Source: Zygaena filipendulae (Eukaryota; Arthropoda; Insecta; Lepidoptera; Zygaenidae). From it: a DNA stretch of 64,000 bases. The stretch lies in contig OU015663.1 in NCBI GenBank assembly GCA_907165275.2, positions 2,430,501 to 2,494,500 of the forward strand, given 5' to 3'. Numbering within the stretch: position 1 is the stretch's first letter; the number at the start of each line of letters is the position of its first letter. Below the pieces are notes generated by a model. It was given only the letters and a program-made list of their open reading frames with translations. It did no database searches and was not told the DNA's origin. Both the position numbers and the translations under genes were made by a program. Below, piece by piece: positions 11,595-23,200 of the stretch.

Positions 11595-12328
11595 CTGAAA
11601 AAAATAAAACATAATACTATTACTTCCACTTTGCAAAAACTTATATCTTAAAATTGCAGACTTTTTCTACCCTATACTATTATAATCGTTCGTCATGCAA
11701 TCAGCAAAAAACCCCTATCACTCGCCTGTTATTTGAAGGGTTAGATATTATTGCAGAGATTATAAACCTCTTTGTGCCTCATCGTTGTTAGACGTTCGTC
11801 TAATTTTACTCTTATTGTCGATTGAAAATCGGAAAATACGTACCTATAGGAAAATCCTCTTAATTGGAAACCCTTGGGAAGCTCCTACTCACATCCAATT
11901 TTCTTGGTCGCGGTTTGTTAAAAAAAAAGATTCCTGAACTCTCTATCCCACGTTCGCTTTCAGATACTATACATATAAAGCATTATAAATCTAAAAACCC
12001 GAGACTTTTGAAATAATAGCTTTGGAGAACACTATCGTGTTTTCCCCCACTTACCTTCGTCGAAGGGTTGTAATTTACCTGAACAATAAATCTCTAAGGG
12101 TATTTCCAGAGAAGCGTAGCATTTCAACCGATGTACGTATATTTCTTTAGGTATTTCGTTGGAAATAAATTGTCCGCCTACGGTTTGCTGCGTTTTGAAG
12201 TCAATATGTTTGACACTTTGTCAACTGTCGGGCAGGTTGACAAATGAATAGGTTTTATTGTGATACGGTGATGTGTTTTCATATGTTTTTGACCGACTTT
12301 ATAAAAACAAGGTTTTTTTTGAGAATAG

Positions 12329-12550
12329 GTACGCGTGTCAATTTTGTCTATCTCAGTCACCTTTCAGCATATATTTTGAACCCAGAAGGAAACTGGTTTT
12401 TGAGTTTTTGAGCGAAGTTGGAGATAAATCTAACATTGTCATTAGCGTTCGCCGTTCCGCCATTATTCAAGAGATGGAAGAAAAGATTTTTACTACTGAC
12501 AATGAAAAACATGATTGGCAGAATAATAATAACAGACACCATATTTAATG
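12329..12550 (+). repeat. Dispersed repeat, second copy at 61843-62058
   Basis: Shared ordered blocks with 61843-62058 include ACGCGTGTC, TCAGTCACCTTTCAGCAT, AGGAAACTGG, AATCTAACATTG and AGATTTTTA. Similarity is moderate. The same orientation is used in both places. Class unknown. Confidence 0.55.
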
Positions 12551-13737
12551 GAAAAGGCAAAAAATCTGTTTTATTGAAGTGGGTGGATGTAGAGTGTCAA
12601 GTCATCGCGAATTTGAAAAGTGATGTCTAATCAACTGTTCTCGGCTTGACGTAGTTTATTTGAGTGTATCATAGGAGTACCTACCTACACGTTTAGATTT
12701 TAATTAATACATCGAAATTTGTAAATAACTGCTTTTACATATCTGTTTCGTACTGGGAAAAGCTAAAATTATAGTGTTTCCCAGTATATTACATAATAAT
12801 TTAATATTATCTCAGCTTTCGTGCACGATTCGCGAAAAGGAGTTGAAAGCATAAAGCGGCCATTAAGAACTAGTCTCTAAACATATACAAGGAAACTTTG
12901 TAGATGTCCTAACTCCTAGTACTTCTAGGTAGGTATCACGTTGGTGGTCACGTGATTATATACTCTTTGGTAGGTATAAGGCAATAGGTACATACTCAGT
13001 AAGCGTCGCGAGGAGAAGAAATCTCGTCGCTTTATTAAACGTATTCAAATATACTTTATTGCCATAAGAAAAAAACAAGCCAAGGGCGGCCCCTATTGCC
13101 AGATAGTTAAATCTTTTCCAATCTTCATCTTGTTTGTCATGTTTCAGCGTCATTTATATTCTTCATTTTCGTTTTTATTTTCGCGAAACGCGGCAGGCAT
13201 TATTAGGCATGTCCAATTTTATTAAAATAAGTTCCTTCGAAGAGGAAAAAAGAACGGGATATTTTTTTTATTGGGAAACATTTTGGCATCATTATTCAGG
13301 GCTTCACCGTCCGCACAAAACGAATACTTTCGGGCCAAGTCCTAGAGGGGAGGTAGGTATAAAAGAAAGGTTTCATAAAAAAGAAGTTAGTTTCGTTTAT
13401 CATTTGTATGGGTTTTAATATTCGGGGCCTGTGTATACGTTTATTTATAGGGATAATAATATTTTCTTTTTAGTACCTACCAATGTTTTCGTGATTCTCC
13501 GTAATGAATAAGACGCCATAAAAGCGTGTCTAACAGTAATTTATAAGTGATTTCTAACGTTCTTTTGTGTAAGTTGGAAAATTAGATAAGCAAATATACG
13601 TGCACCTACCTATAAACTATTATCAGGTTATTTGTTTACGGTTCTTTAATTTTAAATTTTAAACTATATAGTATCTCATCAAATTCCTGTATTAGATTCA
13701 AATAAAATTAAATGAATGTATATATTTTTATTAAATA

Positions 13738-13905
13738 CTAGCTGTGCCCCGTGGTTTCACCCTCGTGAGTTTCGGAATTCCCGCAGGACCTCTAAAGTAT
13801 TCCTTATAACATCGTCATTAGCAGTGAAAGTCTCGTCAAAATCGGTCCAACCGTTTCGGAGATTCACCCGCGTGAGTTTCGGAATTCCCGCAGGAACTCC
13901 AATCT
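13738..13905 (-). mobile_element. Helitron-like element with internal duplication
   Basis: Plus strand begins CTAGCTGTGCCCCGTGGTTT after a host A (13737). The module CGTGAGTTTCGGAATTCCCG occurs twice, about 105 bp apart. The TC end is not clear. Confidence 0.6.
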
Positions 13906-14629
13906 TCTTTTATTCTTCTTCTCCTTACAATAACAATAAACACAACAAAAAAAAAAAATAAGCGAAATTGATATACATAGGTAATACCGAGGTCAACCCA
14001 TGAAAGATGGTCATAGAAAGTCATAAACTGGTACCTCATCAGCCAAAAACGTAGACCAGGCAGGCCACAGATGGAGCGATGATATTACTAAAATAGTGGG
14101 GAAATTCTGATGTAGAACTGCCAGAGATAGGAAAAAATGGAAAAAATTGGAGAAGGCTTTTACCGCTAAAGGCGGTCCTTATATATATACTAAGAAAGAA
14201 AAAAAAACTAACCTTTCAACTTAAAAATTACAAAAAAAAAAAAATTGCAACTAGTAACTACTAACAAAAAATTAACTTGTGTAAGGCAATAAAGCTATAA
14301 ATAAATAAATAAAATAGATACAGATATAAATCATCGATGCATGGTTTTATGGTTAATGAGTTTTCCCATCAAACATTCCGTGAAACAATGTTAAATAAAT
14401 TAAAATTAATGTGTCGGCGTTAGATTTTATTGCGTCTCGAGTTGTTTCCGTCCTTTTACGGAGGTTACGTGGTAACGTGATGGTTGGTATTAGATTAGGT
14501 TTTTTTTAAACCCTAGTTTTGCTATTTTTTTATCCGACTAGCTTAAAATAAAGAGATTTATATAATTAGGTAATAATTACGTGACGCATTATATCCGTCA
14601 CTTGCGATCCGATTTTATAATATAACTTA

Positions 14630-14816
14630 CTAGCTGTGCCTAGCGGTTCCACCCGCGTGAGTTTCGGACTTCCCGCGGGGATTCCGCGATGAAAAGTATA
14701 TAGTAGCCGATTCTCAGACCTACTGAATATGCATATAAAATTTCATGAGAATCGGTCAAGCCGTTTCGGAGGAGTATGGGAACGAACATTGTGACACGAG
14801 AATTTTATATATTAGA
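14630..14816 (-). mobile_element. Helitron-like element, both ends recognisable
   Basis: Plus strand begins CTAGCTGTGCCTAGCGGTTC after host A (14629) and ends TATATTAGA before host T (14817), so on the minus strand it runs TCTAATATA...CAGCTAG. The body matches the family (AAAATTTCATGAGAATCGGT, GCCGTTTCGGAG). Confidence 0.65.
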
Positions 14817-15169
14817 TACAAATTTGTTTAAAATTTGATATATTTTAGTACAAACAGACACATCTGTTTCTATAGGTACTATTTAAGATTGAGAATCTCT
14901 TTGATCTTTATCTCGTTACACAAAAAGAAATTAGTTTTGTTCAATTAAGCGGACCTTTTCTTATCTTGTTATAGGTCTCAGTAATTTGTTAGCTGAATAT
15001 TCTTTGTTGTATTGTAACTTGGGTTTGTTCCCGATTCTACCTTTTAAGTAATTGGAGCTCTGACGTAATCAGCTTACCTAAAAGAATAATATAATATTTT
15101 GATCTCGAATTACACGAGAATTTCGTCGTTAGCGATTGTCTGAAGATGGAAGGCACCGTGCGAATACCT

Positions 15170-15452
15170 AGTTGACTTTTAGTGGTTAGTCCGTTATGTA
15201 CCTACATACTTGTAGATTATTAAAAAATATAGGACAATTGACACGTTTTTTTTATTTTTTCTACGAAATCAAATAATAAAGACGATATATTATTAGGGTG
15301 GAAATGTCGCGTGATGTCACGTCTTATTATTGTCTATTACGTATGTAGTTATGACGTCCCGAGCGGCCGCTCCTAAACTTTAATGCGCTTTATTCTCAGT
15401 AATTTTTTAACTAATTTGAAAAAGCGAAATATACGTTCCGCGATTAAAAGAA
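15170..15452 (+). mobile_element. Diverged copy of the TGACGTCA MITE family
   Basis: Ordered similarity to the three good copies at 29658, 31756 and 43163: TAGATTATTAAAAAATATAG, GACACGTTTTTT, GATATATTATTAGGGTGGAA-like, GTGATGTCACG, TTATGACGTCCCGAG and AACTTTAATGCGCTTTAT. Both TGACGTCA sites are mutated and the terminal repeats are lost. Confidence 0.55.
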
Positions 15453-16424
15453 CCCTAACCTAACCTAACAACATATTGTATACAAAATTTAATGATGATC
15501 GGTTGAGCCAATAAGGCGTGAAAGTGTAACAAACAAACAAACAAATGAACGTGAAAAGGTAGGTGTAGGCGTGAAAAGGAAAAGAAAAGTTACTGTTGTG
15601 TTTATAATTTTAGTATGGATAGTGCACGTGCGTAAGAATGACTGTAGGATGTAACACACACATTTATTCACAGAGCAGAAAATAACTGATAGAAGGAATG
15701 TCAACTTAGTTTAGAATGAAAACTGGTGAAAACCACACACAAAACCATTCACCACCCAATAAAACATTCACATACGTAAATAAACGTAGTTTACGCTTTT
15801 TGGTTACGTTTTTACTTAGACACTTGTTTTCAAAATTCACGATTTTGGGAATATTGTGGAAAATACATATACTTGGGATACCTACTAGCAGAACAAGTTT
15901 TGGGCAAGTTATAGCATTTGCTCTAACATCCTTTGCAACCGTGGCGCGCCTGCTCCGCCCACATGTCATCTCTAGTTAATTTATTTTCTCTGTGCATTTA
16001 TCGATGCACACAGGAAACGTTACTTTGCCTATAGAGCTAGCTGGTCTAGGCTATTTCCTTTCGATAAGCTTATTATAAACGCTCCCGCATAGGCGGATAC
16101 CGTCGCTAAAGCTCTGCGTATTGAATTTGCATTGATATCGTCTGAGTGGTCTGACTAGACTAGAGCATTTAGTTCTTTAACACACGAGGGTGTGTAAAAT
16201 AAATTATTACTTGATTTTACATGTGAAGTCCTATCGTTAATATGTATTTGTTTTATTTAATATTTAACCACCTATACAAATTTTAGTTGTGTGTTAAAAA
16301 CAGTAGACTATAGACATTGCCTAAAATAGAGATATTAAATATTTTATTTCTACGGACGTTTATTTTTATACCCGAGTAATACACTAGTGGTATGGTAGTG
16401 GCATCCTAACTTACAAATGCAAAG

Positions 16425-16571
16425 AGTTTGTTTGTTACACTTTCACGCCCATCAACTCGACCGATAATCATGAGATTTTGCATACACGTTAGAGTTACAG
16501 AAAAAAACATAGAGTAAGTACTTATTTTTATCCCGTGGGAACTCCGAAATTAACGCGGGTGAAACCGCTGG
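16425..16571 (+). mobile_element. Helitron-like element abutting a SINE tail
   Basis: Body motifs TTTGTTTGTTACACTTTCAC, GATAATCATGAGATTTTGCA and AACTCCGAAATTAACGCGGG are those of the family. It breaks at ACCGCTGGG exactly where an AAT-rich SINE tail starts, so one insertion cut the other. Confidence 0.55.
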
Positions 16572-16742
16572 GAATAATAATAAATAATAATAATCCACTT
16601 TACAACACACAGATCTACTTGATCCCACACTAAGCTATAAGCTTGTGTCGTGGAAAATGGAACCCTGTGTTCATCACACAAAGTCCACCCCCACCGGGAA
16701 TCGAACCCGGAACCTCTTGATTAGCGGGCAGGCATGGTGACT
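16572..16742 (-). mobile_element. tRNA-derived SINE, 5' truncated
   Basis: On the minus strand it has the GCCTGCCCGCTAATCAAGAG block, the B box GGTTCGATTCC, the GGACTTTGTGTGATGAACAC block, GACACAAGCTTATAGCTTAG and an ATT-repeat tail. The plus-strand copy at 42254-42516 is the fullest relative here. The A-box end is missing. Confidence 0.75.
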
Positions 16743-16834
16743 TGGTGAATAGCCAAATAAATATTGATAAAACACGGCAACAATGAAAACGATTTGTTTT
16801 ATGCCCAATTGCCCAAACATAAAGTTCCACTTCC

Positions 16835-16958
16835 GTGTATACTCACCAAATATGGTGCACCCATAATGTGCCCATACCGCGAACACTGGTAGCAGAAATA
16901 CCGTGGACCAATCTTCGGCGGGGAACTTCTCGGTCGCGAACTTAACTGAACAAGCCCC
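16835..16958. repeat. Inverted copy of the window-start repeat
   Basis: Reverse-complement counterpart of 1-120: TGTATACTCACCAAATATGG, GGTAGCAGAAATACC and CTTCTCGGTCGCGAACTTAA occur in matching order. It ends about 80 bp before PACS exon A. Confidence 0.55.
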
Positions 16959-17037
16959 TATTTTTCTCTTAGGGTTTACGAGCGCCAGTAGTGAAAAGGC
17001 TGAAATTTCGACTGTTTCATTCGTGGTTCTGTTGCAG

Positions 17038-17265
17038 GCTGTGTACACTGCGCGTGACTCGGCTCACGGTGTGCGGTGCGCTGAGCGAGGCGGGCGGCGG
17101 GGCGGCGGGCGGCGCGGGCGCGGGCGCGGTCATACTGGCCGCCCGGATGCACAGCAGCAAGCGGACGCTGCGCTCCAACGACATCGTCATACCGCCGCTG
17201 GACGTCGAGCTGGATCTTTGCTTCTCGTTGCAGTATCCGCATTTCGTCAAACGGGATGGCAATAG
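17038..17265 (+). CDS. PACS: PACS exon A (cargo-binding region start)
   Basis: Acceptor TTCTGTTGCAG; the first base completes a split codon, then [20 protein letters not shown], a Gly/Ala-rich insert, [20 protein letters not shown] and [12 protein letters not shown]; donor AG|GTAAGA. It aligns with the vertebrate stretch after the ATWEVD...PR start. The poly-Gly/Ala insert replaces a short hydrophilic loop in vertebrates. Confidence 0.93.
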   Translation, partial: AVYTARDSAHGVRCAERGGRRGGGRRGRGRGHTGRPDAQQQADAALQRHRHTAAGRRAGSLLLVAVSAFRQTGWQ

Positions 17266-20200
17266 GTAAGAATGAGAATTGCGAGGTTTTTGAAGGAAAG
17301 ATGGGAAGGGAAGATGGCGGTTCCTTCATTTGATTTGTTGTGGCGGTTTTTTATGTGCGCATGAAGATAGAACGACGTTTGGAGCTCTGAGAAAGCTTTG
17401 CAATAGGTTGCACCAATGGTTTGCCATTTCATACCATAAAACGATGCTAAAACATGAAAAACAGGCAAACATGGTATATGATATACTTATTACAACACAT
17501 GGCGCCCAGTTTAGAAAGTGGAACTCTGTGTTCATCACACAAAGTCTCCTTCTCCACCGTAAATAGAACCCAAACCTCGTGATTAGAGGAGACGCCAATC
17601 CAATTATTGATTCAACCACTTTGCCTCTAGATTTAAAACGGAAACTCTTTCAAATATTTTCATTGTCAAACTCATTAATATATAGATTAGATAAAGCGGT
17701 TCGCGATCCACTTTTATTTAACGCAATCAGAAATTATTAAAAAAAAGTCAATAAAAAATTATACGTTGAACTTGTATAAACTAAACCAAGCTAACTACCA
17801 ATAAAAATTGTTTTTCGAACTACATCTTATATGTAACGTAATTGAGACATTAAACTAGTTTTTTTTTTTTGTGTTTGGCATCAGGAAATTTATTTATTTT
17901 TCTCGTCCGATTACAACTCACTCAAGTTTTACGATGCGAAATCTGGAATGCCTTAGTTCGAGTTTAATGTTCTCGCTGCGTTTTAAGGCCGAGGTTATAT
18001 TGCGGTTGCTACTAAAAATATTGGGTACGCGCGTAACGCGCTCAGTTTATCGCCCCGCTATGTTTACTGTGGTGGATTTAACTGCAGACCTATTAGACTG
18101 TAACGATAGCTTTAGCTATAAAACGACTACTTGTATTTAGGGAATAGCCTTAATTATTCAACCACTAGCTGTTACCTGCGGGAATTTTCCGGGGTGAAAA
18201 GTACCCTATATGTTTTTCTGACCCCTGACAACGTAAAAAATTTCATGATGGTGGGTTGGACCGTTGAATAGATAACCTATTTCGCATTTGAATTTCGTAT
18301 GACACATAACAAATTGTTATAGTTACTTAAATTTAATTAAGAATGCTACGTTTGTTAACTTTGTTTGTGGAAAGAAATTGGGATGTAGATTGTTACAGAT
18401 TATAATTATCATAAGTGGATATATCTACAGTGGTAGTCATAATTCCAAGGTCGACTAACACTTGGTTACTAAGGTTTGAAACCAGGGTTTCATAACTTGA
18501 GAAGAGTTGATATGAGCTGACTCAACGGGATTTGCTCTTGTATAAAAACTGTATCAAGAAGAGTTTTATTTGAACTTATGTATTGAACCACTGATAAAAA
18601 AAACCATTATGACTATTTCATCGACCTATGTCACGCACTCACCTGAGTGAGTTTAGAAACTTCTGCAAAAACTAATATAGTAGCCTAACTTCTTATAACA
18701 TTATTTATGTGCCAAGGAAAGTCCCGTCAATATCGGTCTATCCGTTTCGGAGATTATCCGGAGCAAACAGACAGAGAGACCGACTGACAGACAAAAACTT
18801 TTAATTTTTTTTTAATAAGTACCGTATTTCACATGTATTTAGTAAATACCTGTTATTTTGACGGTACAGATAAACACTTCATTTTTATTCCTATGTATAG
18901 ATAAATAGATGAAATATCCCTATTGTTATAATAAAATGTAATAGAAATAGAATGTTAACTTTTGATAGTATTCACAATAATGTGAACCACGTGAACTAAT
19001 TACTAACTACCTAATACCGTTACGACGAAAAGCGGCTTTATCGTCGGTGTTGTGTTAATGGGATGTGTTAAGAACTCTCGCATACCTGTGTAATCCTGGC
19101 ACATTTTATGACTGGAAACGAATGGAAATAACTGTTTATGAGTATCGCCCCCAGAGAGTGACTAATGGATGGATTAAGATTAACAACACGGTCATCAATA
19201 ACAAGAACAATAAGTTCAATAGCAAAAAAAAATACTAAAAAACCACGCTTTAAGCATAAACTAAAAAGTATACATCTAGGATCAGAGTCCTTGTCAAGAC
19301 GAAATTGCGTCGTTAAATTACAGAGTTTTTCATGGCCATCTCTCCACTCCATCATCAGGCTAGCTCTAAAAAGGGTTGCCATCCGTCCCGCTTTCTCCGG
19401 ACATGGTCAGGTTTTTCTTGTTTGGGGAGGACAAATAGTTGATTAAAAATCGAATTAAAGTCAATCGCCGCCCCATGTCGGACACGCGCGGCTCATGCTC
19501 ATCAAAGCACAGTGGACCGATGAAAGGAACAGATTGGCAATGAAAACTGTCTCAAGCATTATCCTTACGAAATATAATTTTAAAAAGTACAACTGTCTAC
19601 AGTTTTATAACTACTTACTTGGACAAGGAGAAATTTTGAGGAAAAATTGGCAATAGTGATAAATATACCAGCACTGTACTAGCTATAGTACCTAGGACAT
19701 CATTAGCCTAGCACACATAAAACAAAGATTAGGTTTAACTTACTTAATAAAAAAAAATTAAATATTAAATGCTGCATTTTTTATTGCGTCCGTGGTTTTT
19801 TCCCCAAATGTCCCAATAGTCAGGGTTTTTTTTATTCTGCTGGTCCTCGTTTCAAGGATTTGGATATGGCAACCCTAGCTCCAAGTCGTAATAACATTGC
19901 ATTGTGATCCGAACTACATAATTATAGGTACAATGCATGTAAAGTTTCATTTCAATACGACAATAAATAAGTAGGTTAAAACTTACTTGTAAGATTTTAT
20001 TACATTGTTAGTTAAGTTAAAAGTGAAGCTAATGTAAAATAAGCGTGTTAAAACACCTTATCGTTACAAAAGTACCGGGCCCCAAACGAACCCCTTTTAA
20101 AACAGTAAACAAAAACAACTCGAAGTTCCATGATTACCGGAACGGATATTAATGTGCTTGCAGATAAGTACTACCTACTTGTAATGTGTCAATATAGTAT

Positions 20201-23200
20201 ATACCTATGTGAAAAACAATGTAAAAATGTTGGATATTTTTGTTAATTTTTTTTTTATATTACTATGGATGGTATATTGACTTTGACTCTTATCAGAAAC
20301 ATGTTTTTGGAAAAGCTTCACAAATTGTTTTACAAATTATACTTATATAAATTAATGTTAACTGGCATTTAACTAAAAACTTTATTAGTCAAATGCCAAT
20401 TAACATTAATTTAATGAACGTCTCTGATTGCGGCAATTTTGTTTTAAAAATCTTTACTTAAAATTAAGTAATCACGACTCTGGGTGCGGCTCTCAAAAAC
20501 GACTCTGCGTGCGGCCGGGCCGTAAGTTTCCTATTGCGCGTTCGAAAGGGCAGCCAGCAGCTTGTCTAAATTTCTGTTAAAATTTCCAGGTTGCAGATAA
20601 TGTTGCAGAGGCGCAAAAAATACAAAAATCGCACGATACTCGGCTACAAGACACTCGCCGAGGGCGTTATCAGAATGGACCAGGTAATGTACCTACCGCT
20701 TTGCTTATTCTATGATATTGTGTCGCACAAGTCACTCAAAGTTATCTTCTTCTTCTTTATAAATAAAAATGAATGTTTGTATGTCTGTCCTCTATGCGAT
20801 TCGGAACCATTGGTCCAATTGTGATGAAACTTCCGTTCCTGATCCCAAACCTCACGCGGGAGAAACCGCAGGGCATAGCTAGTAGACAATAAAACGTGCA
20901 AACGGCACTAATCAACTGAATTGGCACGATGAAGAAAGGTTTCTACAGATATGGCTATGGTATGATATGATACCCGTCAATGGTAATGAGTAATGACGCA
21001 TATTATAATCACTGGTCGCTCGCTTGTGAATAGGATACGATTGAGGTGAAAATATCACGTTAGGGCCGCCTAAGAACCTCCGCGCCATCATCTATACTAC
21101 ATAATTATTATAATAAAAGAGTAGAATTCGCGATTCTGTACATTGAATATTTTTACCAAAAGTTGAGGGGGGCGATTAAAGAAGAGTAACCACAAAAAAA
21201 GATTTTAAAATTATTTTCTGTCTGTCTGTTCGCGATAATATCCAAATCTACTGAATGGATTACCATGCGGTTTTCACAGGTAGATTAAGATTAGCCTGGA
21301 GCCACATAATATGTAGGCTTTGTTTCATTTAGTAAATCGGATGTCGGGAAAAAAGTTGTTACATAAAAACATTTCACGCGAATGAAAGATAAGCAGTCTT
21401 TGATTTGGTAAGCAATAAATTCGTTATGATAACTCGGAAGACGAGAAATCCAATAAATCCGTTAAGAGAAGACGGATGTTGAAATATGCCATAAATCCAT
21501 TACTCGCAGATATACTGTCATTGTTGTGTGATTTAGTGACAGTTGAATCAAAATTGAGTTCTTAAAATGAGAGGTACGTAGTAAACCCAAATTTTATACA
21601 ACTTAATCTCATTTATGGAGTACTAGCTGTGCCCTGCGGTTTTACCTGAGGTAATTTTGGAGTTCCTGCGGGAATTCTGGGATAAAAAGTACTCTATATC
21701 GTTCTCTGTACCCATAACAACGTGCATGCCAAATTTCATCCAAATCCGTTCAGCCGATTTTGCGTGATTGAGTAACAAACATCTAAACATCCACATTTTC
21801 ACATTTATAATATTAGTAGAATATAGCAAAGTTAATGTGAGTAATTTATCAGTTTTAACTGATTGTTATAGTTGCTAATTATATTATTACATAATTCCCG
21901 GAAAATATTTCTAATTCATTCATAACATTGACCGTGACGCGTCAAACTGAAGCTCTTATCTGTAGGTGCTTAAAATAGCAGATTAAATTGAAGCTAGGTG
22001 TGCAAGCAAGACCCGCCCTGCCTACTCTTGACGATATCGAGTAAGGGTCATACTCTTGACGCAATCGCATTAGGATCAAATCGAACCCAAATCGAAATGA
22101 GATCGAAAAGGAATCAAATCTTGCTACTTTTTAAGCTTTGAGATCGCGTCTCTGACGTATTTGTATTTATCTGACAAATTTCTCGATTTCATTAAATTGT
22201 CAACTAAAACATTCCATTTTTATTGACTTGTCAAACGTCATCTTTTGACATTAACACGATTCCAAATACGATCTCAATTTGAACTCAAATCAAAATCGAA
22301 ATCAGCCTCAAATCATTTTCAAGAGTAAGGCAGCTGATCGCCCATTCATATCGCAACTGAATCAGCTATTAGTGAAATGAATGTCGTTCCACTTGTAAAG
22401 CTATACCCACGCGTGCTTTCAACGTATTGTTGGAGCTATTAGTGGGTGGGGTGTTCTTTTATGATTTTCAATTGAAAAATCTTTTTTTTTATATAATTAG
22501 TAGGTAAGGTATTAAAATTTCCATGCAGAAGACCATCAATTACTTTTTCATTACTCATACTCGGAAAGTAGGTCTGAAGTTGCCTGAGAAGCGGGTTGAA
22601 AGTAACCCTTTTCAGAGCTTTCAACTGACAACTGTCAAATTATTAAAAAAAAACTAGGTCTATTTTCACATTTCTATTGAACCATGTTTCAACTTTCTAT
22701 ACAGCCAGCGCGATGTAAAATTGAAATAACGTAAAGTTTAAGTAGGTATTAATTAAAATAAAATTCACTCACTTTTTCTTAAGCTAATTCCTATTAATAT
22801 TTTTTTATTTTCTTTATTTAATACTTAATAATTAAAGAAAATATTTTTTTTAGGTCGCCACAATGTAAATAAAAAATACTGGCTGAATAGCTAGCCGGCC
22901 AAAGAAAAAGAAATAGGTGGGAAAGTGTCAAGCGACTATCCGATCTTCACTCATTTTTTCTTTAGCTAATTCCTATTTTTATTTTGACTTTCCTTGCATT
23001 CGTAATGAAAAGCACAGTGTTACCCTCGGGAGAAAGACTTATTTAGTCCCTCGATCTATTGGTGCCCTCGCTACGCTCGGGCGCCAAACCCCGTCTCGGG
23101 ACTAAATAAGTTACTTTCACCCCTAGGATAACAATCACTTCTCATGCTCTGAAAGTGCTTGTTTGTGCAGGATATAGGCTGCACAAAATCGAATTTTGTG

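Larger units (their letters stand above)
11595..17037. other. Repeat-rich interval between the visible 5' ends of NDUFS7-like and PACS exons
   Basis: Should contain, or be spanned by, the missing 5' exons of both genes. Listed separately inside it are Helitron-like copies, a partial MITE, a SINE and a dispersed repeat. A 65-codon minus-strand frame at 12956-13153 is discussed as a finding. No PACS start exon (Ala-Thr-Trp-Glu-Val type) could be found on the plus strand. Confidence 0.6.
17266..20589 (+). other. PACS intron A
   Basis: Contains a 5' SINE fragment at 17512-17597, Helitron-like fragments near 18164 and 18640-18800, a TIR-bearing element at 19372-19887 and a hairpin at 20348-20413. 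No exon seen in its 3.3 kb. Confidence 0.7.

Noticed and set aside
15706..15969. Minus-strand frame MTCGRSRRATVAKDVRANAI as NDUFS7-like first exon
   Set aside because: Basic and presequence-like, but available donors give phase 0 or 1 whereas the exon at 11594 needs two bases; no other support.
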